DNA of 64,000 bases, from contig OZ023273.1 in the NCBI GenBank assembly GCA_964007475.1, forward strand, positions 14,459,922 to 14,523,921, in the 5' to 3' direction. Of this stretch, positions 48,516 through 63,500 are shown piece by piece; position 1 is the first letter of the stretch, and each line of letters opens with the position of its first letter. Source of the stretch: Hybos culiciformis. Taxonomy: Eukaryota; Arthropoda; Insecta; Diptera; Hybotidae. The translations under genes and the position numbers were made by a program. The notes under the pieces are model-generated. The model ran no database searches, was not told where the DNA came from, and saw only the letters and a list, made by a program, of their open reading frames with translations.

Positions 48516-51500
48516 GAGGCACATTTTCTTGAAATTGATATCATATACATATATTGATAATATGATGAAATTTTTACTTATATGCAATTTATTTTTCAAT
48601 TTATTATTATTATTTTTTTTTTGTTGAAAAAATATGTACTTGTACATTTTACACAAATCACATATTATCTATACTATATTTCGATTTCTAAATTATTTAT
48701 TCGAAAAAGAAAATTTATATAAACAAAAAAAAAATTAGTTTCGGTTGTTGTTTCGTGTGCCTTTAAAAAGTACAGAATCAAAATTCAATTAAAATTTATT
48801 GTTATGTTAAATTTCGTTAGTGCGAAAAACAAAAAAAAAGACCAGAAGACTAACACTTCTAATCTTATATAAAATATAATGTATCTTTATACTCTCAACA
48901 CACTTCGACTTAATTGAGAGTTTTGCTATAAGACGTCTTTCTATTTGATCTTAAATATGTACGTCTTATCCTTTACAAATTCAAATTTCATAATCCGAAA
49001 GAAAGACTCTCATAAGTACTTTACCTTATATCTTAAGTTCTATCTTTTTGCTGTCAAAAATATAAAAAAAATTAATTCAAATTAGACAAGGTAAATAAAA
49101 AATTCTGAAAAAATGGAAAATTAATCAATTCTATCTAATTCATTTTTATTACTTTTGATAGAAGAAATTTTTACAAATTTTTACAAATTACAAATTTTAG
49201 GTCCGTTTACTATATAAACAATTTTTTCAAAAGACTTTTCCAAGACCCAATTAAGTCATAGTCTATGGAAAGAAATAGTGTTTATTATTTTTAAATTAAA
49301 AAAATTATACCTAAAAGTTAAAAGATAATTGTTTGTTCTATAAGAGTCAAAATTATTTTAGATATTAAAACATTAGCCCACTTCAGAGTAATTACTAATG
49401 TTCTATTCCTGATATTGTTCACAGTTGTAATAAGACTAAAATGAAATATGCATTCATACAAAATTTATGCAGCATATAGAAAAGATATTTAATTAAAATT
49501 GAATGAAAAGAAAATTAATAAAATTTAGAATAAAAACAAACTCACGAAATGTGTTTAGAATCCAGACTTTTTTAAATAAATGTAATTGAAATCAGTATCA
49601 ATTATTAATTAAATTATTTAAATATTTATCTGTTGATAAGTAATTTCATTTTTGCAAACTTTCATATGCACATAAGAGGAAAAATATACTTTTTATGACA
49701 GGTTTCCCCCTAGGGACTTTAATTTTTTATTTTTTTTTTGTAAAGGTTTACCTTTTTTCATATTTTTCCTAAAGAATATTGAATTTACATATTCAAAGAA
49801 ACTGTTCTTTTTTTTAACTCAATTCATACATATCTCTTTACATAATTTTTCATCTTTTTAATATCAATCAAGTTCAGTGATGAGCCAAGAATATACTTTT
49901 AGAAATTTATGCATATATCAAAAACCTTTTGATATTTCTTGTGTTGGCATAGAAAAAGACAAATTCCATTTATTCATTTTAAGTATGCGAAAGTTTTATG
50001 CATATAAAATTATAGAAAGAGGAAATCTATATGAGTTTTGTTAATAAACTTAAACCATGTTTCTTCTCATTGCGAAATAAAAACATTAAATTCCCAAGAT
50101 GAATATGAATTTTTTGAAATAATTTTAAGAGATTATGGAAGGAGCGCAATATAAAATATCCTAGGATTGAAGAGTGCTTCTGTTGCACCTAAATTTAGTA
50201 TTATTATTAATCTAAAAATAGTTAGAAAGAATTGTATGTAAGAGTAAATCCTATAACCGTGGATTACTATCAATCCGAATTAAAAAAATTATTTTCTTTT
50301 GATTTGGTTAAGGGATTTTTTCTATAAAATTTCATCAAACTAAGGATTAGATAATATAAAACAAACTTGAAGGTTTGCATGTTTATATAAATTTTTCTGA
50401 AGCCGCAATCCTAAAGAATACAAACTTGTTTATGTTTTAAAACACGAGAATACTGAAAGAGTATACATATATATAACTTTTCAAATGTGAATTGTACGAA
50501 CATTTTATTCTTGAATTCTATTTTGATGAAATTCAATGAATATAAAATTCTATTTTCACTCGAATTGAAAGGAGAAAATATATAATTTTTTTGTGATCGA
50601 ATCGTATAATTCATAATAAGAATTTTCAGGACACAGTAAAAGCGAAGTATTTTAATATGAAAGCTGAGATATGGTGTCATCTTCATTCATATATACATAT
50701 CTCTCATGGTTAATGTTATATTTTAAATTGCAAATATTTAGTTTTTTTTACTTCATGTTTTTTCTTGGTGATTTTTAAGGAATTTATTGAAGTAAACATT
50801 AAAAAAATTTATGCAAAATAAATTTATATATAATAATATATCTACGTTTTATATTATAAGTCTTACATTACGTAAAATAATATGTTTATTTATGATATTT
50901 TGAAAAGAAAGAAAAAAAAAATTTAAAAGTAAAAATAAATAAAAAAGTATGCATAGAAAAACATTTATTTATTTTCTTGCTTTGAAAAATAGAAATTCCT
51001 AAAATTCCAGGATTTTTTTTTCTACAGAAATCATTCTTGAAATTATAAAATGAAAAAAAAAAAATTAAATTTTTAGGAAAAAAAAAAAAAAGAATCAAAT
51101 TATACATTTTCTTGTTGTTCTTGTTGAAACTTTATACTGGATGAATATTCAACCAAATACTTTAAATATTCCTAACCTTTCTTCTTTTTAAAGTTATTAT
51201 TTTTACTTTTAGTTAGTATATACAGAAGATAAAATGATTATCCTTTTTATACATTGTTCGTTAAATTTTAGTTCCTGACCTATAAATCGATTTCGAATTA
51301 AAAAGAATCCATATGTATGTTTGAAAATAGATAAAATCACACTGCAAAAAAAGAAAAGTGTCGTAACTTCGAAAAACAGTTTTTGAGACAATTATATATA
51401 TTATGTATTATTTATATGTATAATTGTAGATATTATGTATTATTTATTATATATATATATAGTTTGTATTTAGATCACAGAAAAAACAAATTTCAATTCT

Positions 51501-52689
51501 TCCTTTATGTATGCAAATATTAATTTCAGTTTTTAAATGAAAGGTCTAATTCTCAATCCCAAAAAGTTCTCTTTCTTAACACGAACAAAAACATTCTTCA
51601 ATTGTAATTTAATATTTTAACACCATATTTTTTGTTTCTTTTATATCAAAAGAATAGCAAATGAATTTATAAATGTATATAAAACTTAATAAATGTATAA
51701 TAAAATGATTTCAAAAAATAATATTTGACTTGACATGTTCAAACAATTTACGAGTCATGAAATTTAAAAATACAAAAGGAAGATTGGAATTTAAAGATTT
51801 TGGAAGGCAGTAATTAAATTAAATATATATTTGTACGATTGGTAGACTTTTTCTGAAGTTCGAAAAAATTCTTCCAAATCAATTTGAGGTTTGTAATAAT
51901 TTCAGTTAAATTGTGATGAGAAATTTAATTAATTTTTTTAATAATATTCAAACAAACTGAAAAATTATCTATGGAACCCATTTATATTATTTCAATGGTA
52001 AAGACAAGGCATTCGAATTCGACTCTTAGTGTTACCAAGAAGGCTGGTGATTTTCCATCCAGTGCATTCTTTAATATTTAAAGTTAGATTTACCTGTTCT
52101 ACGTTAGCCAATGAAAGTTGAAAGTTCAAACATTTATCAAGACAAAATTTCTCTAAAAGTAAAATCATATTAACGAAATTAAAATTAATAAAAATAAAAA
52201 TTCATTTAATTGTTATGACTCGAATGTTTTAAAAACTGTTATAACAAAAGTATGTGCAGAATTTTTATCTTTGAAAAAATATATAATATTCTTGTGCACA
52301 TTTATTTTATGTTTTTAGATTTAACAATACCATGGAAACATTTGTTTTCTGATAAGGTGATTTTTTTTTTTTTTTAGTTTATTTCATAAATAAGCTTTAT
52401 TATGTTTGATAAATAAAAAGTGAAATCGGCTTATTTTTCTAGTGGTTTTATAATTATTTGATCGCCTTAAGCCTTAAAACCTCAAAAATAAATTAGAAAT
52501 ATAATACTATACAAGTTCAATATTTATTTTATTTTGGAATTTTATGTTGTAAGCTTATTAAATTTAAAGAAATGTGTGTTATTAAATTTTATCAAATATA
52601 ATTACCTATTTAAAAAACAATAAAATTTTATTAGAATTTTTTTCCAAAAATAGAATTTTTTGAAATAACATTCAAAATAATTAAAAAAA
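48516..52689. other. AT-rich intergenic DNA
   Basis: No coding exon is recognised. A segment around 52000-52075 is less AT-rich and contains GCATTCGAATTCGACTC, weakly B-box-like. Open frames at 50411-50686, 50886-51107 and 51209-51391 (minus) lack domain features. Confidence 0.4.
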
Positions 52690-52810
52690 AAAGTATAATT
52701 TATAATGAAACCGCATACAAATAGGAAATCATTTGAAGAGCATTCATCTGAGGCTCGGCAGAAGGCATGAAATTCACACAGGCACCAAAGAACCATGGTC
52801 TCCAGATTTT
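52690..52810. other. GC-elevated islet with open frames on both strands
   Basis: About 110 bp have clearly higher G+C than the flanks and are open in more than one frame. One minus-strand frame contains WRPWFFGACVNFMPSAEPQ and ends in a stop; another starts at an ATG (MVLWCLCEFHAFCRASDEC). A plus-strand frame also stays open. I do not recognise any of these. It could be a fragment of an unknown gene, a structured RNA or a foreign insert. Confidence 0.3.
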
Positions 52811-55800
52811 AATATTATTATATAAATTATAATTTTCTCAGTCTATTACGAAATGTGAAAAAAAAGATGAAAAAGAAGAATATCACTTTTCCAAACTTTA
52901 TTATATCATCTCTTTGCTTATTTCATATTATAATTTATTCAAATTTCAACTGGAAAATGTATTGAATACAACGGATTTGCTTATTATTATCACAATCCAT
53001 TTCTTGCCTTTAAAAAAAATTAAATGCATATAAGAAATTTATAATCTTTTCTTTTCCAAAATCATAGAAGGCTCACTTAAAAACTCATTAAAAAGAAAAA
53101 CAAAACAGGACGGAATCTATGTTAAAACTTTTTTAAACAAAAATTTAACTAATTTTGAAAAAAAAAGAAAGTATTTTTGTACTCTTTTAATTAATAAAAG
53201 TTTTTTTCATCCATTTCCAACATATTTTTTATAAATAAACATTTTTTGTTATAATTATTTTGTGCAAGGTGTAATGAAAATTTGCATGCTTTCACATTTC
53301 CCTATAATAAATGAATCGCCGACGAAATTAACGAGAGTTACATACATTCAAAATTCTTAATACTATTGGGAATATTTGTAGCATATTTACCTTTGCTATC
53401 ATATTTACCTTTGATTACTTAACTAATGCTATGTTTTCAAGGGGCACGGAAAACTTTCAAAATTATCACCACTATTGTTCATATTTTATTCATGATCAGG
53501 AAAAGGCGGTTGTGGGCTTTGGATGCACTCATATTAATACAAACTTTATTATAAATAAATAAAATCAGATCGAAATCATAATGTTATATATATTATAATA
53601 ATTATACCTATAAGATTAAAGAAAAATGATTGAGTTCATATTATGACATTTTGTTTCTGATTTAATGAAAAAAAAAAATTTGATTGCACAAAGGAGTACA
53701 AAATTCCTGCAAATAATTACCTTAATCAAATTAATGAATATAATTTTTGAAATACATAGTAAATAATGACATTCAAGTCTTTTATTGTATTTTATATTAA
53801 ATTAAGTGTATCATTATTCTTTATAAATATAATTGTACTGTATCTACTATTAAAACTCTTTTATTATTTTTATTTATTCTACATTATATTATGTATGTTT
53901 ATCTAGAAATTTGATAATATTTAATTATGTACAAATATTTAATAATTTTAGTAAATGATTTTTAAACTATTTTGGAGATTAGGGTTATATTTTTTTAAAA
54001 CATTTTTATTATAGTGAGAATTACTAAATTATTAGATATTAAAAATTACTTTCAGTAATTTCAAGTGAAATATTCTCACATAATAGATCCATAAGTTTCC
54101 TGCGTTTGACTACTGGTTTCAGCTTACATTACTATCTACTAATAAAATTAAAAATAATGTTGTTCTAGTAATTTGAATTTGTACTTAATTACAATTTTAT
54201 TTGAACTGAATTATTTTATTTAACTTTTATAGGATCTTTCAATATTTAAATTAATACTTATTATAAGTATTTAACTTACGTCAGAATTTTAGTTCAAGAT
54301 TTGTTCATTTTATTTACATTTGAAAACATTTTTTTATTTTACTTATCAAGAGATCAATATAAAATCGTATTTCAAAATGATACATTAATTTTTTATTATA
54401 TATTTTTTGTCGGTAAAAGGTAGTATATTTTGAAAGAGATTTGATCACACCTAAATCAGACTTTTTGTATAGCTAATTTAAATATTTTTTGGGATTTTAT
54501 AACAAACGGTCTTAAGAAGATATTCTTCATTTTATGTTCTTTCAAAAGAAAATTTTATTATTGTGATTGAAAAAGGTAAAAATACCTTATCTTCTCTATT
54601 TATATTTGACTAAAAAAATAATATAAAATATATAGACATTCTATATTTTAAAGTTATACCCTATAAAATTAAAAAAAAAAAAAAATACATATAATATAAT
54701 ATTTTATCTACTTTTTTCTTTGTTAAATTTTCCCTTATTCCTTTTCATATACATAATATATAACAAAAATTTTGTAATGGGAACATTTTTTAAGATATAA
54801 ATGACTATTTGAATTTTTACCTTAATTAGTTTCAATTTTCAGATATTAAATTTGATTTAAATTTTTAAACAAGGGAAAAAGGGTCAATTTTCATTTAATT
54901 ATTATGAATTTACAATTTACAATCATAAAATATGTATTTTTTTTTAATAATTTATATGTTTTATAAAGATGAGGATTTAATAAATCAATAATAAAATGCT
55001 TTTATTCAATGTAAGAAAGTTGACTTTATGTTAAAGAAATTTAGTTTTAATAATTATTATAAAACTTTTATTCTTATTATGCTCTTGTGATGCAAACATC
55101 TTGAATACCATTTAAACTTATATATTAGTGTAAGACATAAAAACGAACTATATTCCCAAACTCTGCCTTGGATGTGACCATTTGTATTGAAATTTCATAA
55201 GAAGAGAAGTTTAAACCGATTTATAACCTAACTTATAATTTTTTTTTTTAAATAGAAATATATAATTTCAAATGGTCATTAAAAAACCACAACTTTTTAA
55301 TTTGAATACAATTAATTATTATATAGCTGAAGATAATAGTACAAAGTTTTTAGAAATTTGAAACAACATCTAAACTCTTAAGGCTTAAATCAGATATTTT
55401 ATTTGGTGTTATTGATTATATATATGATTTACTGTCAAAGTAATCTAAAATAACCCAGGTAACGATTATAACGATTATTATTTGTCCAAAAAAGAATTCA
55501 GATAAATTTATGAAAATGTGCGAATTTTTAATTTGAAAGACAAAAATATAATAAAAAATAATCATATAAATAAAAAGTATAATATAATTGCTTATCAGTT
55601 GTCTCTGCTTTTCATTTGACCTCTCACCAATCCCAAACAACATTAATTTTTGGAGTTAATAAACCTTTTATTATAAATACGTTGAAAAAGATTTGAAAGA
55701 TAAAAGTTATTGATTAATTAGGCCCCTTTTGGTCAAATAGTCTAAATTTGAGCTACATATTTGCTTCCGTTTATATATACCTAGTTTATATATACCTAGG

Positions 55801-55952
55801 TTTCTCCAGCGTTAGTTAGTGTTGAAACTACAATTAAAAATATTTACGAATAGAGGAAAATTTAGAGAATCAACTGCCGACTACATTATAGATTTTTTTA
55901 TTTTTTTTCAATTAAAAATACTTGAAAAAAAGTTTATCTTCATTTCTGTAAA
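52811..55952. other. AT-rich intergenic DNA
   Basis: Nothing recognisable apart from homopolymer runs. The minus-strand open frame at 55416-55643 is hydrophobic, without homology that I can recognise. Confidence 0.4.
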
Positions 55953-56657
55953 ATGTCAGCGGTACAAGAAATAAGTCGATATGCTATCGGAAAATTGATT
56001 TTATATACTGATGAAAATAAAGGATATTTTTCTGTATTATTTAATTTTCTGTACCTACATAGTACATATATAAATATATATAACATTTTCTGTTTATTTC
56101 TACAAGAACAAAGTTTGCAGATTTTTAGTTTACAATGTCTGATAAAGTATTTAAGAGAATATTTTTATAGTTGTGTTGTTAGTATAACGCAAGAAAATTT
56201 TTATTTTTCGAATTAAGGATGATTCATCAATAGTGCGTTGATAAAAAAGATTTTAATAATTTATTTCCTTTAGCCGAGAATTTACATTCATAAGATCATT
56301 TTCAACTATAACTGGAAAAAGAACCAAATAATCGGATGATGATAGCTCGATTTTTCACTTTACTATTTTATTTATTTTAATGAAATTAGCAGAAATACAA
56401 AATACTAAATTTATCGATTTTTAGTAAAAAGAACACTTCAGAAATATTTTATAATTAATTAGAAATATAACATTAAAATCAATATGAAAATTTGAAAGTT
56501 TAACATTTAATTAATTAATTCGGTTATGTCTAAATTTCAGAGTTTTATATTCTTTGAAGTTGATTTTTTGCGTTCAGTAAAAATTAGTTGTGATAACATT
56601 CCTTCAAAAATTATGGTCGTTGCTGTGATGTTGAATAATTTATTTACTCTATTCAAT
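55953..56657 (+). CDS. Possible gene fragment: candidate first exon plus orphan exon
   Basis: The best part is 56541-56657, bounded by a good acceptor (TCTAAATTTCAG) and a strong donor (AAT-GTAAGTTAT). It is open in one frame for 39 codons (begins SFIFFEVDFLRSVKISC) and is a multiple of three. Upstream, an ATG at 55953 opens MSAVQEISRYAIGKLILYTD, and a donor at 56034 would join it in phase 0. An alternative continuation to a stop at 56216 has a C-terminal stretch EQSLQIFSLQCLIKYLREYF that also looks non-random. I do not recognise the family and cannot find the next exon, so this is a hypothesis. Confidence 0.3.
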
Positions 56658-57395
56658 GTAAGTTATATAAAATTTCATATTTTAATCATATTTTAATGCG
56701 AGTATTTTTATTATGAAATTTTGTAATAAAAACATGTCACATCAAAATGCTTTCATATAAATTATTAAGACAAAATATAGAAATTGTTGAAATCTCTTTA
56801 AATAAACACACAATAATATCACATTGGCAAATAGTAGAGTTTGCGCAGTTGTTAAGAGCGATCAAAATTTTGAGTCTTTTTATATCCTTCATAAAATTTT
56901 ATTTTTAATTCTGCAAATTATAAAATTGATGTATTATTTTTGTGTAATATATAATGATATAATATATGATTATTATATACTTATGTACATGCATGTGTAT
57001 ATATTGTACATGCAAGTACAGCACATTCTTATGTATTATAATGGTTGATAATATTTATTTTATAAATAATTATTAAAACCATTATTTTATTTTTATTTTT
57101 TATAAATTGAATAATATATTTTTTTTATTTAAAATATTTTTTTTATAATAATTTTAGTTATCAATTTTTTTGAATCTCTTTTCTAAGAACTATATTTAGA
57201 ACTGAACTCAAAATAATATAAATTTTCTTACAATAATTAAAATGTAAACATGATTCAAAATTAGAATTAATAAAATAAACTCTAAAATTAATAAATGAAC
57301 CACTACAGTATTAAACTTTATTTTTATAAATAAGTTAAAAATTTAGTTATATGCATATATTTAAAAAAATTTATGTGCATATATGGAAGTATATA

Positions 57396-57500
57396 ATCCA
57401 ACAATAATTTAGAATATTCTTTCAAAAACGTAAGACGTACCCAGAATAATTTTGTTAGGTTCTTACATTTTTGAAAGAATATTCTAAATTATTGTTGGAT
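57396..57500. repeat. Near-perfect 40-bp inverted repeat with 25-bp loop
   Basis: The left arm 57396-57435 and right arm 57461-57500 are reverse complements with a single mismatch (an ACGTAAGA / TCTTACAT step). Arms start ATCCAACAATAATTTAGAAT. The 105-nt unit would fold into a long uninterrupted hairpin in RNA. It could be a young solo fold-back element or a small-RNA precursor. No flanking duplication was identified. Confidence 0.85.
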
Positions 57501-60500
57501 CACGAAATTACGATCACATTATTCTCAATATTATTCTGAAGATAATTTTATTAATACCATGGTTGTTTGTTATAAGCATTTCAAGCTTTTGGGCTAAAAA
57601 TAATACATATAAGTAACCTTGTTGTTTGTTGACCAGACAACAATCTTAAATCACATTTTCTATATAAATTTGATAATGTAAAGCCAGCTGATTTATTTCT
57701 AATATACTAAACTTAAATTACTTTAGATATTATATTGCCAAAATTATCTCTAAAAGGTCAAAAAACATTAGTCTCATTTGTTTGAATAAATTATTAGGGC
57801 TATTTTGAAATCTTTTATTTTACCAATATAACATAAAAATGTTTTTGATTATGTTAAGAGATTTATAATTAAGGATCGAATAAGTATAATCTAAGAAGCA
57901 TAAGTGATTTAATGAGAAAAATAAATTGGAAAAATAAAAAAAATAATAATTGAAGGGCAAATATATTCACGTGCACATATCTTTAGAGTTTATCGGTATT
58001 ATATATTATTATATTATTCAAAATCTTCATAAGAGAATAAATAAAAATTTAACTCGATTTTTTTGAATTAAAAATTTCGCACTGATTGTTTTTCATTTTC
58101 AGTAACATTAACTTAAATATTAAAAAGTCTAGACAATTTAATTTTTATTAATTTTCTTTTTTTTGCTTAAAAATAATAAAAATTCGATAAAATATTTATT
58201 TTATTTTTTGTTTGTAGGTGTAATGATTTTTGATATTATAGATTTTTAAACTTATATTTCAATCAGGTAATTTTTTTTTAATTAAAAATATGGCATAACC
58301 ATTTATATAATTAATTCGACCTTCCAAAAGATTTAATATTAGAAATTAATATAAATGTTATAGGGATATATGTAAATAGCTACTTATAATTAATTTAGTA
58401 ACAAGAATAAACTTATAAATTATTTTATCGTAATAATGATAACTATATATATAACTAAAGTTACCTTATTCAAGTATCTTCTGTAGTAGATTCTTTATTT
58501 GCCATTATCCGAGGTCAGAAAAGAGACAGTTTATGACACTTACGTTATAAGTCCGGTACTAACTAACTAATCAAATATTTTTCATACTAATGCAGTAAAT
58601 TTTAAGTTTGCCCAAATTCTCTATTATCAAATTATTATTGATTTTATTTAAACTCTAGGTTTTGTTTTCTGAGAATTATCTAAATATAGAGAAAATTAAC
58701 AGTTATTTACCAAACTATTAACTAGGAAAATATTTTAAATCTTTTTCCGAGAAATTATACGTACAATGTTCATCATGAGCATAAATAATTTTTATTTTAA
58801 TAATTTTGCACAGTGAATGAATTAAACTATAATTTTATTGTACACATTAAATAATGAATTAAAAATTAAATATTCCTTTTAAAGTCAAATAAGTTGAAAA
58901 AACAAAAATTATAATGCGCTTACATTTTTTTTCGAATTGATTTTAAAAATTATTTAACATTTGGTTACTTTTTTTTTGCAATCATTTAAATTAAATTATT
59001 CAAAACTTTAATTTGCATATAATTATTTATGAAGTTAAATTTTAGTTATAGATATTTTCGTCAGACATCGTCCTGTTTGAAACTACTATGAATTATGTGT
59101 ACGCATAGTAATTTTACTTTTCATTTTGCTGATACAATTGAAGCGCGCCTCTAGATGGCTGGCAGATATAAGATATTAAGCGTGTTATATACAAATATTT
59201 TGAAAACTAACGAATGTATCAACCTTTTATACATAATATGTTTTTGGTCCAAAACATTCTGATAAAGTCAAAGTTTCTAATCAAAATATCAAAAATACAA
59301 AGCTTTAGTTGAATTCTGTTCTTATTGGTCACTAATTGGGTATAAAATAATATGAATACGTGAAATTATACATATTTATGTTTCATATTTTATAAAGAAG
59401 CCAGGAAATACCATAAATAAAAAATAATAAAATAATTTAGCTTATTAATTAAATGAGGAAAATGCTTTGATGGCATTTAATACTTAAAATACAAATAAAA
59501 TACATTGTTCAAAAGTATGATACGTTTTCTCTCATTTTTATATGTTTTCATTTTTATAAATATTTGGGATAAAATAAAATTATTATTAAGGTTTCATAAA
59601 TGATAAATTAAAGGGATTTTCTTAGGTTGGATCGAAAATTTCATGAGAAAAACTGCGAACACATATTTTTAACACATATTTAAAGTGAATCAATAAATTT
59701 TGTTGCCTTCCGACAAGATATCGGCTGCATTAAATCCTTTAAAATGTGTCTTTAATAAAAAAATTATAAACTGTTTTGAATAGTAAGCGTTTCGGATATC
59801 AGTTCAACTCTTAAAAGAATATTAAAAGTTGTCGAACAACTTTAGTATACATGAAATGTTTCCCCGATTTCTATCTTAAACCTTTAAAAAAACAGTATTT
59901 TCAAATAAGACAGTGCAATCTAACAATTACTAAACAAGGACAACTACTTTAATAAAAATAAAAGTATTAGAATAAAATCAAAAAGGATCATACTGGACAT
60001 TGAAAAAAAAAATGAAAATAACAATAATAATAAGAATTAATTCTCTGTCCCTTTTTTCACAATTTTTCATTACAGATACTCAAATTAATGTCTAAAAAAT
60101 TAATCTTTACGTTTATTAAATGAAATAAAGTGCAGAAAAATGGAAAACAACATAATAAGAGAATAACCAAAACAATATTATTATATTATTATTATTTTGT
60201 TTTTCGTGAGTACTGAAAAACTTTATTATTTCTGGGAAATTATTAATTATTATTTCGTTTGTATAATATTTAACTTTATTTAATACTTCAATAAAACAAA
60301 TGAAGGCAAAGAAAGGAAAAGGATTTATAATTTCTTATTTCGAAATTGTATATATTTTTTTTTTTTTATATATAGTTAATAGTTCAATTTAAATAAATTA
60401 ATTAAGATGATTATTTTGTTCAATCATTGACTTTTACAAACTTATTAACTTGGCATTTTATACATACAAAGTCAGAATCAGATATCCTTGTTTTGTTACG

Positions 60501-63500
60501 ACTCTAACTGAAGAAACAATGTTGAATTGCTTCAGTTCTAAAATATTATTCTCTTATTTGTTAAGTTATGAATTCTTAAGTAATTTTTTAATTACACCCT
60601 TCAGGAAGGTGAAAATTCTTAAGTTAAGATCTTTTTATCTTCAGAAACTTGATCAGAAATATTGATTTAGAGAAGGTGTACAAGTATTATATATATTATG
60701 AATGAATTTTTTGCCTAACCGTACCTAAATTTATAAATTTTAAAAATTGTGAAACATTCTTATATAATAAAAATAAATATTAATTTTTTTTTTCCATGAG
60801 AAAGAATTTTCAGAAATATATCTATCAGTAACCAAAAAATGTTTGTAGACAGGACTATTAATTCTTCTTTATATATACGAAAATTTTTGTATAGTCTAAC
60901 CTTTTTTTTTTTTAATGAATGAGGAATTCTAAGAGTGTTTAATCAATTACAGGTTAAAATGTTAAAAAGAAATAATGAAATTTCGAGGAGAACATGACAA
61001 ATTTTGTTGAGGATTGAAAACGAAATATAAAAAAATGGAATAACTGAAGAAAAAAAAGTGAAATTTATACACTGAAAACCATTTAAGATTTAAGGAATTT
61101 CCCTGAAAAAGAATTATAATGGTTTGCATTTAAACATTACAGAGGAAATTAAGCAAATATCAGGCTATTGGATATTATTTTAAAACCTATTTGTCAGAAA
61201 AGAAAAACTTTTTCCAGAAAAATTTATTGCATTTTACCAAAATTTATGTATGAAGTTTTTTTTTTTTTTTCCTCTTCTTCTCTTTTATTAGGAATAAATT
61301 ACATATTGAGGTATTGCACAATTCTTTAAGGTGGGTGCAGTGTAATAGAAAAGCACAGGAAAAATATTATGTGCACTACTAACGAATTTTCTTTTTTAAT
61401 TTATTGCAAAAACTTTTATGTTGTTAAGAAAATAAGAAGTGAATTATTATGCTGAATCTTATAAGAAAAATTTCTATCTTGCTTAAAAATTATTTTGAAA
61501 AAAAAAAAGAAAATATTTTCTATTAAGAAAATTCTTATATGTACATACCTATATGATTGTGTTTTTGTTTTAGAAAATGGAGAATGTTAATATCTTGCAG
61601 TGAAAATAAAAAAGTTTTTTTTAAATTTTTAAATTTTTAATGGTTTATTTTATGTAATATAATATAATTCAAAAATATATAAATAAAGTGAAATTTAAAC
61701 GATGAACCAATAAAAGTTTAATTTTTTTTTTTTATAAAGGAACAACTTGAAAGAATATTGAAGTCAGAACAGAACTACTAGTAGAACATAAAAATAAATC
61801 TTTTATTGTTACAACATAGAACAATAGTTTTTTTTTTAAATAATTCACAAGGAAAATTCGAATTAATTATTATCAACGAGATTGGACATATTAATTTTCA
61901 AACTAAATGTTTTAATTTTTAAAATTTATTATAAAGTAAAAAATCTAGAAACAATAAAGTTTTTTAAAGACTTTTCAAAGTTATTTTTGCAAATCATCAT
62001 CATTCTATGCAATCAATGTTACAGATTATGAATTGAATGTCTTCACTTGTGTTCCAGTTAATGGTAAATCGTTTTGATTGTAAGATTATTGTTTTGAAGT
62101 ATATCACTTGTTGTTGATTTCTAACCACTGGAAGTGTTTGATAAAAATAAATATCTAAAAAAAAAATCTCCGGATTCGACTGTGAAAGAGTAAGAACCAT
62201 TTTATATTTTGCTCTCAAAGTTGAGAAAGTTAATTTTACACATATATTTAGTATGAAATAATCTACTTTCCACGGTTTTGCGGCTCTAGCTCAAAAACCA
62301 AAAATAGTTTTAATATAAAAATGTATGCGGAGATTATAGTTCCTAAAATTACGCTTCTTTTGGCATTTACAGAATTCAAATCGATGCAGTGGTTCGCGAA
62401 TTATTTGCTAAGTATAAATGTTGTAATTGTAAAAATCGCTAATTAAAAATGTACTTTTTGTTGAGAAATATTATACTCATCCCTGATTAAGTGAATTACT
62501 AATTACAAATTCGGATATTTTCATATGTACTCACTCCCTCGGTCCTAGCTTAAATATTCTTTTTCACTGACGAGTTTTGTTCAAACTAAATGAACTTCAT
62601 CAGGATCTACTATAATAGCAATACTTAATTATAATTTCTACCAAACAAACCATTTCAAGCCAAAAAAAAAAAAAAAAAATCTGAAACAAATTGACAAAAT
62701 AATAAAATTAAAATTTTTTGCAAATTATTATAATAAGATAACAAATTCAAATAATTTCTTAAATTGTATTTTATTTTATTCGTTGTTGTACCAATTTTCG
62801 TACACACGTTTCATCCTAAAAAAAAATGTTCAATTTTTTGTCACCGCAGAAAAAAAAAAAAAACTTTTTTTATTTTTATTTTTTCCCAAAAAACATAATT
62901 TAATTTATAAAACAAGTTATATTAAACAACTTTTTTTTTTTTTTTTTCGCAATTATAAATATTTCCTTCATGTTTTTATCTTTTTTTTTTTTTATTTAAA
63001 AAATAAAAAATAATTTTTTTTTTTTTTTTTTTTAATAAAATGCCTCAGAGTAAACTTTTCTTAGAAATATTTTTCGTAATACAAAAATTTATGATAATGA
63101 CTGAAATTGATATTAAAAGTTTTGAACGAGCAAAAGAAAAAAAAAAAAAAAAAACATGAAATAAAGAAAGTATCAAATGCCATTAGAGCAGCATGAAATT
63201 TTCAAATTCTTAAGAAATAAGTTATATAATTAAATATAATATAAAGAAAAAAAAATTAAAGGTATAATGTTTCTGTATTGAAAATGGATAATAAAATTAT
63301 CTCACAGAGAGAAGATTACATATTTTTTTTTATTTTTTTTGGAAATTGAAATTTTCATTTTTATGCTAAGCTATAAAACGTACATATAAAACCTATCCAC
63401 AAGTTCTTAATATCATAAGTATTGATCTGATTGAATGTTTTTCAGGATTGTTCTTATTAGTGAAAAAGTTTTTATTTATTCTTATTAACGACAAATCATA

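Noticed and set aside
52005..52070. Possible tRNA or SINE around GCATTCGAATTCGACTC
   Set aside because: The B-box match is poor, no A box is found at the right distance, and no cloverleaf could be drawn.
60450..60665. 71-residue plus-strand frame
   Set aside because: No domain, no splice signals and no conserved pattern.
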